Shown one piece after another: positions 38,046 to 46,684 of a stretch of 64,000 nt of DNA. Under the pieces are notes generated by a model that made no database searches, was not told where the DNA came from, and saw only the letters and a program-made list of their open reading frames with translations. Each line of letters begins with the position of its first letter. Positions within the stretch are counted from its first letter, which is position 1. The DNA is from Oceanobacillus salinisoli (GTDB taxonomy: Bacteria; Bacillota; Bacilli; Bacillales; Amphibacillaceae). The stretch covers positions 310,001 through 374,000 of the forward strand of contig NZ_WOFB01000001.1 of the NCBI RefSeq assembly GCF_009733865.1. Reading direction: 5' to 3'. The position numbers and the translations under genes are program-made.

Positions 38046-39224
38046 ATGTATAAATTGTTATCGCATAATGATTTAGATGGTGTTGGATGTGGAATTGTTG
38101 CGAAACTTGCTTTTGGGGATGATGTAAAAGTACGTTACAATTCCATTGGAGGATTGAATCGGGAAGTAGAATGGTTTTTGGATAACGAAAAGGACACATT
38201 TTTATTTATTACGGATTTATCTGTAAGTGAGGAAAATGAAAAACGATTGGAAGCGTACTATAAAAATGGTGGAAAACTGCAGTTCATTGATCATCATAAA
38301 ACGGCATTGTCCTATAATGATTACGATTGGGGCCATGTTGTTGTAGAGGATGAAGAAGGAAAATTAACATCAGCAACCTCTTTATTATATGAATACTTAG
38401 TGAAACATAACTTACTTGAGCCTTCTGATGCCGTTACGGAGTTTGTTGAACTTGTGAGACAGTATGATACATGGGAATGGGAAAAAAATGAAAACGAAAA
38501 AGCGCAGCGGTTGAACGCGTTGTTTTTCCTTGTATCGATTGATGAATTTGAAGAGACGATGATAAAACGTCTACAATCAAGCGAACATTTCTATTTCGAC
38601 GAGTTTGAAGAAAAAATTCTCGATATGGAAGATGATAAAATCGGACGGTACATTCGTAGAAAACGTCGGGAGCTTGTACAGAAAAAGGTTGGAGAATTAT
38701 ATGCTGGAGTCGTTTATGCGGAATCCTATCACTCCGAGTTAGGCAACCAGCTAGGTAAAGAAAACCCACACTTGGACTACATTGCGATTTTAAATATTGG
38801 TGGAAGAAGAATGGGATTTCGCACCATCCATGATCACATTGATGTATCAGAAGTAGCGGCAAGATTTGATGGTGGAGGACATGCGAAAGCGGCTGGCTGT
38901 TCGATGAATGACACAGCCTTTAAATTGTTTGTGGAGGAAACCTTCCATCTTGATCCATTGCATGAGGATTCCAGAAGAAATCGCTTTAATGTAAAAGCGT
39001 CTTCTTTTGGTGCATTATATCAAACTCGTTCCGATGATATTTTTCTTATCTACCCTAAAGACGAAGACCACTGGTTCATTCAAAAAAATGAAGAAAAAAT
39101 GGAGCATACCTTCTCTCATTTTCAAAATGCGGAGATTTTTCTTAAGAGAAATTATCAGGCATGGCTGGCCAGAGATGAAGTGTTTGTTAAATATTTAATG
39201 AATCAGGTGAAAGAACGAAAATAA
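38046..39224 (+). CDS. nrnB: DHH-family oligoribonuclease / nanoRNase
   Basis: 392 residues. Degrades very short RNAs; B. subtilis NrnB (YngD) is the reference. DHH-phosphoesterase metal ligands: HNDLDG at 7-12, Asp57 region FITDLSV, and DHHK at 82-85. The DHHA1 motif GGGHAKAAG is near 280. The N-terminus LLSHNDLDGVGCGIVAKLAF is nearly the same as YngD. The ribosome site lies within a family D repeat. Confidence 0.93.
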   Translation: MYKLLSHNDLDGVGCGIVAKLAFGDDVKVRYNSIGGLNREVEWFLDNEKDTFLFITDLSVSEENEKRLEAYYKNGGKLQFIDHHKTALSYNDYDWGHVVVEDEEGKLTSATSLLYEYLVKHNLLEPSDAVTEFVELVRQYDTWEWEKNENEKAQRLNALFFLVSIDEFEETMIKRLQSSEHFYFDEFEEKILDMEDDKIGRYIRRKRRELVQKKVGELYAGVVYAESYHSELGNQLGKENPHLDYIAILNIGGRRMGFRTIHDHIDVSEVAARFDGGGHAKAAGCSMNDTAFKLFVEETFHLDPLHEDSRRNRFNVKASSFGALYQTRSDDIFLIYPKDEDHWFIQKNEEKMEHTFSHFQNAEIFLKRNYQAWLARDEVFVKYLMNQVKERK

Positions 39225-39263
39225 AAGGAGATTGGGACAAAAATATTCTACTAAAAGACAAAT

Positions 39264-39326
39264 CCGGACTATGATTCAGAATTTTTCATTTAGAATTCTG
39301 AATTCGTTCGGACTTTTCTTTTTATA
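39264..39326 (+). terminator. Terminator of nrnB
   Basis: AATCCGGAC with ATTCAGAATT pairs back to AATTCTGAAT and GTTCGGACTT, followed by TTCTTTTT. Confidence 0.75.
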
Positions 39327-39459
39327 AGCTCTCATATCATAAAATCATTTACCTTTAATACGGATCGTTTAGCTTGTCCAAGTCTTTATTTGTTCGGGTT
39401 GTTTATAGGAGTGTATTTAAGGAAAAAATGATGACAAATGAACTTATACGGAGGCTCCT

Positions 39460-39942
39460 ATGGCAAAGGAAATTACAGGAAATCATGTAAAATTTGCAAA
39501 GCGAAATGTCTCGGCCGGCATATTATTTGGACTTGGCTTCGTTGCATTTATAGATGAGACGGTCTTTCATCAATTATTGCACTGGCATCATTTTTATGAC
39601 CAATCAACGACAGAGATTGGACTTGTTTCAGATGGATTATTCCATGCGTTCAGCTGGTTTGCAACAGTTGCCGGTTTATTTCTTGTTGCAGATCTTCGTC
39701 GCAGGCAGGCATTTTGGTTGAAACGATGGTGGGGAGGAATGTTGCTTGGTGGAGGGGCATTTCAACTGTATGATGGTGTGATTCAGCATAAGTTGATGAG
39801 AATTCACGAAATTCGCTATGTCGAAAACGTTCTCATCTATGATGTAGTGTGGAATATCATAGCGGCACTTATGATTATAGCTGGTACCATCATGATTGCG
39901 AGTACTCGCAGTCAATTAAGAGGTGTTTTCAATGGAACATAA
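39460..39942 (+). CDS. DUF2243 membrane protein
   Basis: 160 residues with four hydrophobic helices and conserved His residues (FHQLLHWHHFYD, GLFHAFSW, DGVIQHKLMRIHEIR), suggesting a haem or metal site. DUF2243 proteins often precede CtaG. ATG 39460 follows CGGAGG. It overlaps the CtaG start by 11 bases, so both are translated together. Function unknown; a part in copper or cytochrome oxidase assembly is inferred from its partner. Confidence 0.85.
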   Translation: MAKEITGNHVKFAKRNVSAGILFGLGFVAFIDETVFHQLLHWHHFYDQSTTEIGLVSDGLFHAFSWFATVAGLFLVADLRRRQAFWLKRWWGGMLLGGGAFQLYDGVIQHKLMRIHEIRYVENVLIYDVVWNIIAALMIIAGTIMIASTRSQLRGVFNGT

Positions 39943-40726
39943 CGATCCAAGTTTAGGAACGCCGATAGAAGTATTACTTTTGATTCTCTTTGGCTTACTG
40001 ATTGTATTTTACATTTTTGCTGGTTGGAGTAGTAGCAGGAAAGAACATCTAAGAACATGGCCTATCTATAGATATATTTTATGGATATTCGGTATATTAT
40101 CAGCATTGACTGCCATAATTGGGCCTCTGGCAAATCGTGCACACCATGATTTTACTGCACATATGACTGGACATCTTTTAATAGGAATGCTGGCACCGCT
40201 TTTAATGGCACTCTCAGCACCATTAACTCTTTTGCTCCGTACACTTCCAGTGAAATCAGCTAAAGTGGTAACTCAGTTATTGCGAACAGTCTTTATAAAG
40301 AGGATAACCCATCCTATTGTTGCCTCTATTTTAAATATTGGTGGACTTTGGGTGCTGTATACCACTGATTTATTTGCCTTCATGCATAACAATATCTTAT
40401 TGTTTTTATTCATTCATTTTCACGTGTTTATGGCCGGGTATGTGTTTACTATTGCTATGATTTATGTGGATCCAGTTGCGCATCGATATAGTTACATTTT
40501 TAGATCAGTAGTGCTCATCCTCGCTCTTTCCGGTCATGCGATGTTATCTAAATACATATATGCTAATCCTCCTTTAGGTGTTTTGCAGGAACAGGCGGAA
40601 ACGGGAGCAATGATAATGTATTACGGGGGAGATTGCATTGACGTAATCCTGATTTTTATTCTTTGCTATCAGTGGTATATATCCACAAAACCTCGTGAAA
40701 GTTTCAAATGGAATCCTTCTGCCTAA
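39932..40726 (+). CDS. ctaG: CtaG-type cytochrome c oxidase assembly protein
   Basis: 264 residues with about seven hydrophobic helices and histidines in HDFTAHMTGHLLIGMLAP and HFHVFMAGYVF, as in the Bacillus CtaG family needed for making cytochrome caa3. ATG 39932 follows GAGGTG, inside the end of the DUF2243 gene. No oxidase genes are in the window, so it acts on enzymes encoded elsewhere. Confidence 0.88.
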   Translation: MEHNDPSLGTPIEVLLLILFGLLIVFYIFAGWSSSRKEHLRTWPIYRYILWIFGILSALTAIIGPLANRAHHDFTAHMTGHLLIGMLAPLLMALSAPLTLLLRTLPVKSAKVVTQLLRTVFIKRITHPIVASILNIGGLWVLYTTDLFAFMHNNILLFLFIHFHVFMAGYVFTIAMIYVDPVAHRYSYIFRSVVLILALSGHAMLSKYIYANPPLGVLQEQAETGAMIMYYGGDCIDVILIFILCYQWYISTKPRESFKWNPSA

Positions 40727-40807
40727 TAGGGCATGGTCAGGGTATGGTAAAAAGATTTAACTAGTGATACGTTTATAGCAGTAATAAAACGTACTGGAGG
40801 GGATACG

Positions 40808-40969
40808 ATGTTTTGGTTATATATTATTATACCGATTGCCATTATCGGAGGCATTGCAGTTTATTTTGAGAAAAAGTCGGGGATGACCCCACCGGATGAA
40901 AATAAACAAAAGGATCATTTAGTTCAGGTATTGAATCAGAATGAAAAAAATATGAGGGGACCAAAATAA
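40808..40969 (+). CDS. Small single-helix membrane protein
   Basis: 53 residues, ATG 40808 behind TGGAGGGG. One N-terminal transmembrane helix (LYIIIPIAIIGGIAVYF) then a charged cytosolic tail rich in Asn, Lys and Asp. It lies 81 bases after ctaG in the same direction. I do not recognise a family; a role in oxidase assembly is possible only by position. Confidence 0.65.
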   Translation: MFWLYIIIPIAIIGGIAVYFEKKSGMTPPDENKQKDHLVQVLNQNEKNMRGPK

Positions 40970-41037
40970 TCTTTGGATTTTGTAAATGGAGTTAGAATAG
41001 AGAGTCTAGAGACCAAAATTATGTGTTGGGAAAAAAG

Positions 41038-41081
41038 GAAGGCGCAAGCTTATAGTTACTGTAAGCAGCGCCTGTTTTTGA
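41038..41081. terminator. Terminator between the small membrane protein and DUF2512 genes
   Basis: AGGCGC-CTTA and TAAG-GCGCCT pair, followed by GTTTTTG. Confidence 0.75.
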
Positions 41082-41093
41082 TGTGGTCATCGG

Positions 41094-41552
41094 TTAATGA
41101 CGTTTTCGATTTTTCTTTCTAATATAATCGACATCTTCCTCTTCGGAAAATTCCGTTTGTAAACGCCTATCGGAAAACGTGTATGTGTCGCGGCGATCTT
41201 CCTCTTTTTTTAATACTTTTTCATTCATATAAATGTGGAATAAAGCTTCACTAATCGCTATAAAAAATGCACAAAAGGCAGAAACAGTTGCGATTGGTGT
41301 GGCTCCATAGATGAAAATAGCGGAAAGTATCCAAATCGCGGCAAACGCTAAACCAAAGTCAGCAATGGTTGCTATTAAATTGCCGTACCTTGGCAGAATG
41401 ATTAGATCGCCAATTACATAAGCAGTACCGGTTACAAGCAAACTGATAAATAGAATTTCCATTAATGTTGCTGTTTCAAAAATGGTTAGCAGTGAGTACA
41501 GTATTACCGCTGTAATAAGAAATTTAATACCTAATGCTTTTACGTGTCTCAT
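41094..41552 (-). CDS. DUF2512 membrane protein, second copy
   Basis: 152 residues, four hydrophobic helices plus a long charged tail ending RKKNRKRH. Shares YVIGDLIILPRYGNLIATIADF with the protein at 37384 (DVFLLPRIGNVLAVIGDF), so the two are paralogues. The ATG at 41552 follows AAGGAT. Function unknown. Confidence 0.85.
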   Translation of the reverse strand: MRHVKALGIKFLITAVILYSLLTIFETATLMEILFISLLVTGTAYVIGDLIILPRYGNLIATIADFGLAFAAIWILSAIFIYGATPIATVSAFCAFFIAISEALFHIYMNEKVLKKEEDRRDTYTFSDRRLQTEFSEEEDVDYIRKKNRKRH

Positions 41553-41624
41553 ATCATGTATCCTTTCTTAAACATATCTGCATATAGTATTTGAGAATTT
41601 ATAAAGAATATACAGCCTTTTCCA

Positions 41625-41654
41625 TTCGACAAATTTCGGGAAGTGACAGGCACC
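41625..41654 (+). repeat. REP-like family D, copy 3
   Basis: TTCGACAAATTTCGGGAAGT then GACAGGCACC. It lies 72 bases before the DUF421 gene. Confidence 0.85.
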
Positions 41655-41725
41655 AAAGGTTAATACATACATTTTTTGGAAATAATGTAGGCTGTAATTG
41701 TAATACATAGTAGAGGTGTGTGGGA

Positions 41726-42400
41726 ATGTTTGATTTAACAATTGAACTTGTTATTGGTTTCATTCTGCTCTTTTTAATTGTAACGTTTGTCGGAAAGCCT
41801 ATCATTAACCAGATTTCTCCGTTTACATTTATTGCAGCGATTGTTTTAAGTGAAATTCTGGGTAATGCCATATATGAACCAAAAGTCGGTGTCTTTTATA
41901 TCATTTATGCCATGTTATTATGGGGTGGGCTACTATTTTTAGTGGAATATATTGGGCAAAAGTCTCTATTTTTCCGTCGTATTTCTGAGGGTAAACCAGA
42001 TGCACTTATTGAAAATGGGAAGATTAACCGGGATGCTTTAAAGAAAAATAGAATGACGATAAATCAGCTGCAAAGCTTGCTCAGACAGAGTGAAATATTT
42101 TCAGTGCGGGAAGTTGCTTTTTGCTACTTGGAATCAAATGGTGCAATTAGCGTCTTGAAAAAGTCTAAGTATCAAAAAACAGCACAAGAGGATTTCAATA
42201 TGCCGAAAAAGCCTGTTTATGTACCCGTAACACTTATTCGTGATGGAGAAGTGCTATGGGATGAGATGAAGGATATGGGATTTGATGAGAAATGGTTAAA
42301 AGCAGAACTTCAATCACACGGTATTACAAATAATCATTACAATAATATTCTGATAGCTGAATGGCTAAACGGGGAAGGTCTTTTTGTGCAAACATACTAA
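41726..42400 (+). CDS. DUF421 (YetF-like) membrane protein
   Basis: 224 residues. Three N-terminal transmembrane helices, then a soluble domain with the family patterns GKPDALIENGKINRDALKKN, SVREVAFCYLESNGAISV and PVTLIRDGEV. DUF421/YetF proteins are widespread in spore formers; related SpoVA and GerP-linked proteins act in spores, but the role of this one is not known. ATG 41726 behind AGAGGTG. Confidence 0.85.
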   Translation: MFDLTIELVIGFILLFLIVTFVGKPIINQISPFTFIAAIVLSEILGNAIYEPKVGVFYIIYAMLLWGGLLFLVEYIGQKSLFFRRISEGKPDALIENGKINRDALKKNRMTINQLQSLLRQSEIFSVREVAFCYLESNGAISVLKKSKYQKTAQEDFNMPKKPVYVPVTLIRDGEVLWDEMKDMGFDEKWLKAELQSHGITNNHYNNILIAEWLNGEGLFVQTY

Positions 42401-42404
42401 CTTG

Positions 42405-42455
42405 AGATGATTTGTTCATCAAACAATCAGTGGGGAGAAAATCACTCATTTTAAA
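42405..42455 (+). repeat. Dispersed repeat family B, 3' fragment
   Basis: TTCATCAAACAATCAGTGGG and AAAATCACTCATTT resemble the last third of the family. Confidence 0.45.
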
Positions 42456-42535
42456 AAAAAAAATATAGGTGTACGTACTCTATTTTTTAATTTTTGAATA
42501 ATATGAAAACGAAAATATGTTAATGGAGGTAAATT

Positions 42536-42802
42536 ATGCATAGTCAATTTTTTAATCAAGAAGAGCCGTTTTCAACTCAAAGTGAACAAAGCCAAGTGGA
42601 AACAACGAATGAAGGATATGAAAATCAATTATCTGATCAGAGATTTGGTCCAGCAGGATATGGGTATCCGAGACCGAGACCAAGACCAAGGAGACCGTTT
42701 TATCCACCGTTTTATCCGCCATTTTATTATCCAGCGTTTCCGTTCGCTCCATATCCATTTTATGGTTATCCGTTTTTCCCTTGGTATGGCGGATTTTTCT
42801 AA
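42536..42802 (+). CDS. Pro/Phe/Tyr-rich low-complexity protein
   Basis: 88 residues. A polar, Gln/Glu-rich first half and a second half made of PRPRPR then repeated PFYPPFY, YPFYG and PFFPWYG units. Such aromatic-proline tails occur in spore coat and exosporium proteins of Bacilli, so a spore-surface protein is a fair guess. ATG 42536 follows TGGAGGT and a terminator follows, which supports expression. Confidence 0.72.
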   Translation: MHSQFFNQEEPFSTQSEQSQVETTNEGYENQLSDQRFGPAGYGYPRPRPRPRRPFYPPFYPPFYYPAFPFAPYPFYGYPFFPWYGGFF

Positions 42803-42824
42803 TTGGAATTCATTTTAAGCAGAG

Positions 42825-42868
42825 ACTGTCTTAAAAAGGTTGTGATTGTGCCTTTTAGACAGTCTTTC
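42825..42868 (+). terminator. Terminator of the Pro/Phe/Tyr-rich gene
   Basis: AGACTGTCTTAAAAAGG and CCTTTTAGACAGTCT form a 15-bp stem, followed by TTCTAATTT. Confidence 0.8.
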
Positions 42869-42872
42869 TAAT

Positions 42873-42984
42873 TTATCACGTGATTAACTGGCTGTAACAT
42901 TCTCTCTTCAGGAATTCGAGAAGAATCCAAAGAATTGTAAGCGGCGGATTAGGAAAACCCGCACTGATTGAAGGTTCACTTTTG
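42873..42984 (+). repeat. Dispersed repeat family B, shorter copy
   Basis: TTATCACGTGATTAACTGGC to CCCGCACTGATTGAAGGTTC, with the middle shortened compared with 60434-60590. Confidence 0.75.
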
Positions 42985-43072
42985 GAACAGGTATGTCTTT
43001 TGCTCAGGAAATTGCCATAAAAGAATCACTGAAGCATCCAATTGGATTAGCTACTTTAACGTTCTTTATTTG

Positions 43073-43175
43073 CACGTTAGGAAATATAAATTTTAGCCAA
43101 GAAGTGGTTTCGACTAGTTGGAATTTTAACGTCCAAAGTATAAGAAAACTAACACATTGGCTAAAAGACTAGCTT
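43073..43175. repeat. Dispersed repeat family C, copy
   Basis: CACGTTAGGAAATATAAATT, GGTTTCGACTAGTTG, AATTTTAACGT and AAGTATAAGAAAACTAACAC in the family order. It lies upstream of the DUF2935 gene; the region 42985-43337 has no gene otherwise. Confidence 0.75.
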
Positions 43176-43337
43176 TTATTGTACTATTATCAATTATATT
43201 GTACTTTGGCACTTTTGGAAAAAAGTATCCAAAAGAATTCAGTACCGAGAAGCGGGTTAAATACAAAAAGAATATTAATATTATGGTTAAATGCTGAATA
43301 ATATGGAGCAAAGTATAAATAAAGGGGATGTATACAT

Positions 43338-44111
43338 TTGCTGCCAAATTATTTAGAAAGTGCTGTTTTTGAACATCAATTTTGGCTCCAAGTACTCGCA
43401 GACCACGCTCGATTTATTCATGATTCGCTTTATCCCTCAGAAAAGGAAGACGTTGAAAAGGCCAAGTTTTTTATCGAACGTCTTGACCAGCTCCTCGCTC
43501 AAGTAAATACGATTAATGCGTCAAATGCAATCTCATTTTCAAATAGGGTAGAAGAACTTACCCAGCAATTTAGGCAATTTAAACTATCGATTATTAAACG
43601 TCATTTGATCGGAGATATCGGTATTCATCTTTCTCCAACTTTTCTCAACCATATGGTAAACGAATTAGAAGAATATCAGCTCGTGTTAAGCTATCTTAAA
43701 AAAGGAGAAATACCACCAGTCTTTCATGAACTGCATCATCATTTAGTATGGCTCCTTGATGCTTCCGGTCATGCAGGCGCCATTGATGATCAAATGGATG
43801 CTGTAGAAAAAAGACTAAAGGAAAAGAGTGAAACATTTACTACTCATTTCGAGCAATTTTATGTGAAAGCTGTGGAATTAACGGGTTATTTAAGAACAAA
43901 TATTCAAGCATTTCCTGCATTAAAAAGGTTTAATAATGACGTTGAAATTGAATTGGGATTGTTCAAAACCTTTTTAAATGAAATAGAAGAAATGGAACTA
44001 AGTGCGGAAGTATTAGGGACATTTACTGCTCCCATGGCAGATCACATGGCAAGGGAAGAACAATATTATTTAATGAAATTAGCGGAATCACGGGAAGCCA
44101 CAGGCAATTAA
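43338..44111 (+). CDS. DUF2935 protein, haemerythrin-like bundle
   Basis: 257 residues, helical and soluble. Two related halves each start with a metal-type pattern: FEHQFWLQVLADHARFIHDS in the first and FHELHHHLVWLLDASGHAGAI in the middle. The repeated H and E positions suggest a di-metal site. The family is common in spore formers and of unknown function. The start is TTG 43338 with GGGG upstream, a moderate site. Confidence 0.82.
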   Translation: MLPNYLESAVFEHQFWLQVLADHARFIHDSLYPSEKEDVEKAKFFIERLDQLLAQVNTINASNAISFSNRVEELTQQFRQFKLSIIKRHLIGDIGIHLSPTFLNHMVNELEEYQLVLSYLKKGEIPPVFHELHHHLVWLLDASGHAGAIDDQMDAVEKRLKEKSETFTTHFEQFYVKAVELTGYLRTNIQAFPALKRFNNDVEIELGLFKTFLNEIEEMELSAEVLGTFTAPMADHMAREEQYYLMKLAESREATGN

Positions 44112-44228
44112 ATTCAAAAAAAATTTAAGGGAATTCTTAAGCAGAAAAGGATTGATTAAGCTCGGTATTGAAATAAATAACGAAAGAAAGTGGCAGTCAA
44201 CAGCAGCATTAGAATAGGAGAGATTGGT

Positions 44229-44894
44229 TTGAAAGATATTATTGTATCTTGGAGTGGGGGAAAGGATAGTGCTTATGCAATCTATAATCTAAAGAAAAAT
44301 AACCGGTATTACATAAGGGGATTATTATCAACCACTTCAATCGAAAGTCATCGTTTACCAATCCATGAGGTGAGAAGGGAACTGTTACAGGAACAAGCAG
44401 CCTCACTCGGCATCCCTCTTTATGAATTAAGGTTACCGCAAAAGGTTGGTAACAGGGAATATGAGCAGATTGTCGGACAGCAGTTTGATGAATTTAAAAA
44501 ACAAGGGATATACACGATTGCTTATGCAGATTTATTTCTGGAGGATATAAAAGCGTTTCGGAATCAGCATTTAAAACGTTCAGGGATGGAAGGGATATAT
44601 CCTTTATGGAAAAAAGACACCTGGAAAGTGGCGAGAGATTTTATCTCTAAAGGTTTTTATGCCATTGTAACGACTGTGGATACGGAAAAGCTTTCTGCAG
44701 AAATGGCAGGAATGATGTATGATGAATCGTTTATTCGCTCTCTTCCTGATTATGTTGACCCATGTGGTGAAAACGGCGAATTTCATACCTATGTGATGGA
44801 TGGGCCGATTTTCAACGATCCGATTTTCGTAAAATCCGGGGAACGATTTAAAACGATGGAAGGCCGGTTTGCTCATGCAGAACTAATAAGGTAA
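44229..44894 (+). CDS. PP-loop ATPase, diphthine-ammonia ligase-like
   Basis: 221 residues. The ATP-pyrophosphatase loop SGGKDS is at 9-14. FADLFLEDIKAFR-like (YADLFLEDIKAFR), YPLWKKDT and DPCGENGEFHT are the family landmarks of Dph6/ATP_bind_4. Bacteria do not make diphthamide, so the substrate here must be different and is unknown. The start is TTG 44229 behind ATAGGAG; the longer frame from 44190 includes that site. Confidence 0.86.
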   Translation: MKDIIVSWSGGKDSAYAIYNLKKNNRYYIRGLLSTTSIESHRLPIHEVRRELLQEQAASLGIPLYELRLPQKVGNREYEQIVGQQFDEFKKQGIYTIAYADLFLEDIKAFRNQHLKRSGMEGIYPLWKKDTWKVARDFISKGFYAIVTTVDTEKLSAEMAGMMYDESFIRSLPDYVDPCGENGEFHTYVMDGPIFNDPIFVKSGERFKTMEGRFAHAELIR

Positions 44895-44912
44895 ATCAAA
44901 TGGGAAATAAGT

Positions 44913-44953
44913 TACCCTGCCTCTTTATTATATAAGGCAGGGCATTTATTTTA
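44913..44953 (+). terminator. Terminator of the PP-loop ATPase gene
   Basis: CCCTGCCT (44915-44922) and AGGCAGGG (44935-44942), then CATTTATTTT. Confidence 0.8.
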
Positions 44954-45075
44954 CCAACTGAATAACTGGCTGTTTGACCCGCCCCATTTTAAGAATGGGA
45001 ATTAGGAATCAAACAGCCAGTAAATAACTATTGGTTCATTTCATAATCAGTGGAGGTGGAAAGAACCTCCCGAGG
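44954..45075. repeat. Dispersed repeat family B, palindromic variant
   Basis: TAACTGGCTGTTTGA and TCAAACAGCCAGTAA form a long stem over CCCATTTTAAGAATGGG, followed by a trimmed 3' hairpin AATCAGTGGAGG. It may also end the Gln-tailed gene on the minus strand. Confidence 0.7.
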
Positions 45076-45081
45076 TTACTT

Positions 45082-45306
45082 TTATTCGTAATCTTGCTGC
45101 TGTTGCTGTGTTAACAGGGCACTTTGCACTTGGCTAACCGCTGTTTGAGCTGAGGCAATCTCTGCAGTAGCTTGTTTAATTGCTTCCTGTGCCATAGTTT
45201 GGTCAGAAGCAGATTTTTCAATTGCTTGTGTTAACAGCTCCTGGGTTAATGTTACATTTGCCTTAGCCTGATTTAATTGGTTTACGTCAATTTGCTGCTG
45301 TGTCAT
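45082..45306 (-). CDS. Small coiled-coil protein with Gln tail
   Basis: 74 residues, strongly helical and rich in Gln, Ala and Thr, with heptad-like spacing through most of its length and the tail TQQQQQDYE. No membrane segment. ATG 45306 behind AAAGGAGAG. I do not recognise the family. It is one of three small Gln-tract proteins in the window. Confidence 0.75.
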   Translation of the reverse strand: MTQQQIDVNQLNQAKANVTLTQELLTQAIEKSASDQTMAQEAIKQATAEIASAQTAVSQVQSALLTQQQQQDYE

Positions 45307-45399
45307 CTTGATCTCTCCTTTGTAATATATTTGACATGAATATCATTTGCCCATTTCAAGATTTTATTAGCTCATTTCCAGTACCAAGTTTTACTAACG

Positions 45400-46494
45400 T
45401 TAGGTAATCATACCGTCAATAAGATTAGCGATATCTTTTTTTTCAATGCTATTATGGAAAAAGTCTAAACGATTATTATCTTCTCTTAGTTTTGAAACAA
45501 GCTGATCCTCAATATTGGTTGATGAATTCCAATCTGTTAAGTGGAAAACAAGTCCCTGACTTTTTAAATAATGTAGGTTGAATTCCTCTTGTCCAGGTAA
45601 TGCTTCATACACAAAGATTGGGAGTCTTTTCCATAGGCACTCTGTAATGGTAACTCCTCCAGGCTTGGTAATGATAGCATCTGCGCTGTCATATAATTGA
45701 TTCATCTCCTCTTTGGAACTAAGATAGGGGATCGCCTTTACTTCAGGGTGGTGGAGATGCCGGATTTTTCGGTATAATACTTGATTTTTCCCGCAAAGTA
45801 CATAATAAGTGATAGCACCGGACGGTTGTAATGAATGAAGTAATTTTTCTATGGAACCTGCGCCCATATTTCCTCCGCTAATTAGGACGGTTAATTTTTC
45901 ATTCTTCTTTTGTTTCTCCGATGGTTGTTTAAAGATAGGATGTACTGGAATACCGGTAACAAAAATGCTGTTTTCAGGAATTCCTCTTTCCATCAATTCC
46001 TGTTTTATGTGTATACTAGGAACAAAATGATAGTCAATATGTTGGATTCCCCATAAATCATTCACAAAATAATCGGTATACACATTGACAACGATACCTG
46101 ACCATTTTTGCTTATCCTTTAATCGGCTTAAAAGATAAGAAGGAAGCGCATGTGTGCAAATAACCAAATGGGGGTCCCGCTCTTTGAGAACATGCAGCAT
46201 TTTTTTTAGAAACAAACGATCATAGAGTTGATAATTTTTACTTTTTGATTCTTTTACGACAACATATTTGTAAAGCTGACTATAAATATTAGGAGCTTTA
46301 TGGATGGATTGTAAATAGATGGAAGAAATAAATGCCTCCAACTTGCCAAAGCAATGGGATAGTATTTCAAGTTTGTCATAATGAAATTCCTCAGATATTT
46401 CCGTAGAATATTCCAGCTGATTTTTTATACTGTCTGCTACGTGATGATGTCCAGACGGTATTTGTAATAAGGGCATAAATAATAGTCGGATCAC
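45400..46494 (-). CDS. MGD-synthase/MurG-type glycosyltransferase
   Basis: 364 residues, GT-B fold of family GT28. The N-terminal MGDG-synthase domain has PLLQIPSGHHHVADSI; the donor domain has ISGGNMGAGSIEKLL and ADAIITKPGGVTITECLW. Relatives such as UgtP transfer glucose or galactose from UDP-sugars to diacylglycerol; YkoN of B. subtilis is a closer guess by neighbour genes. The start is GTG 46494 behind AAAGGAGGG. It opens a block of envelope and lipid genes and is divergent from the YkoP-like gene. Confidence 0.85.
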   Translation of the reverse strand: MIRLLFMPLLQIPSGHHHVADSIKNQLEYSTEISEEFHYDKLEILSHCFGKLEAFISSIYLQSIHKAPNIYSQLYKYVVVKESKSKNYQLYDRLFLKKMLHVLKERDPHLVICTHALPSYLLSRLKDKQKWSGIVVNVYTDYFVNDLWGIQHIDYHFVPSIHIKQELMERGIPENSIFVTGIPVHPIFKQPSEKQKKNEKLTVLISGGNMGAGSIEKLLHSLQPSGAITYYVLCGKNQVLYRKIRHLHHPEVKAIPYLSSKEEMNQLYDSADAIITKPGGVTITECLWKRLPIFVYEALPGQEEFNLHYLKSQGLVFHLTDWNSSTNIEDQLVSKLREDNNRLDFFHNSIEKKDIANLIDGMIT

Positions 46495-46684
46495 GATTAT
46501 CCCTCCTTTTGTCATTAGTTTGTCAGGGAAATGACGATTCATTCTTCTCTTGTAAAATTTCTGTAATAGTATCCGTAAACTAACCCAAAATAAAAATGTA
46601 ATTTAACGTTTAGCGACCATTCCGTTTGGGGGAAGGGCTTCACACGGAATGCGTTTCATTTTATTGGTAAGGGGTACGATCAAA

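Noticed and set aside
38434-38862. 142-codon minus-strand frame within nrnB
   Set aside because: Antisense to a well-conserved gene; no ribosome site and no recognisable domains.
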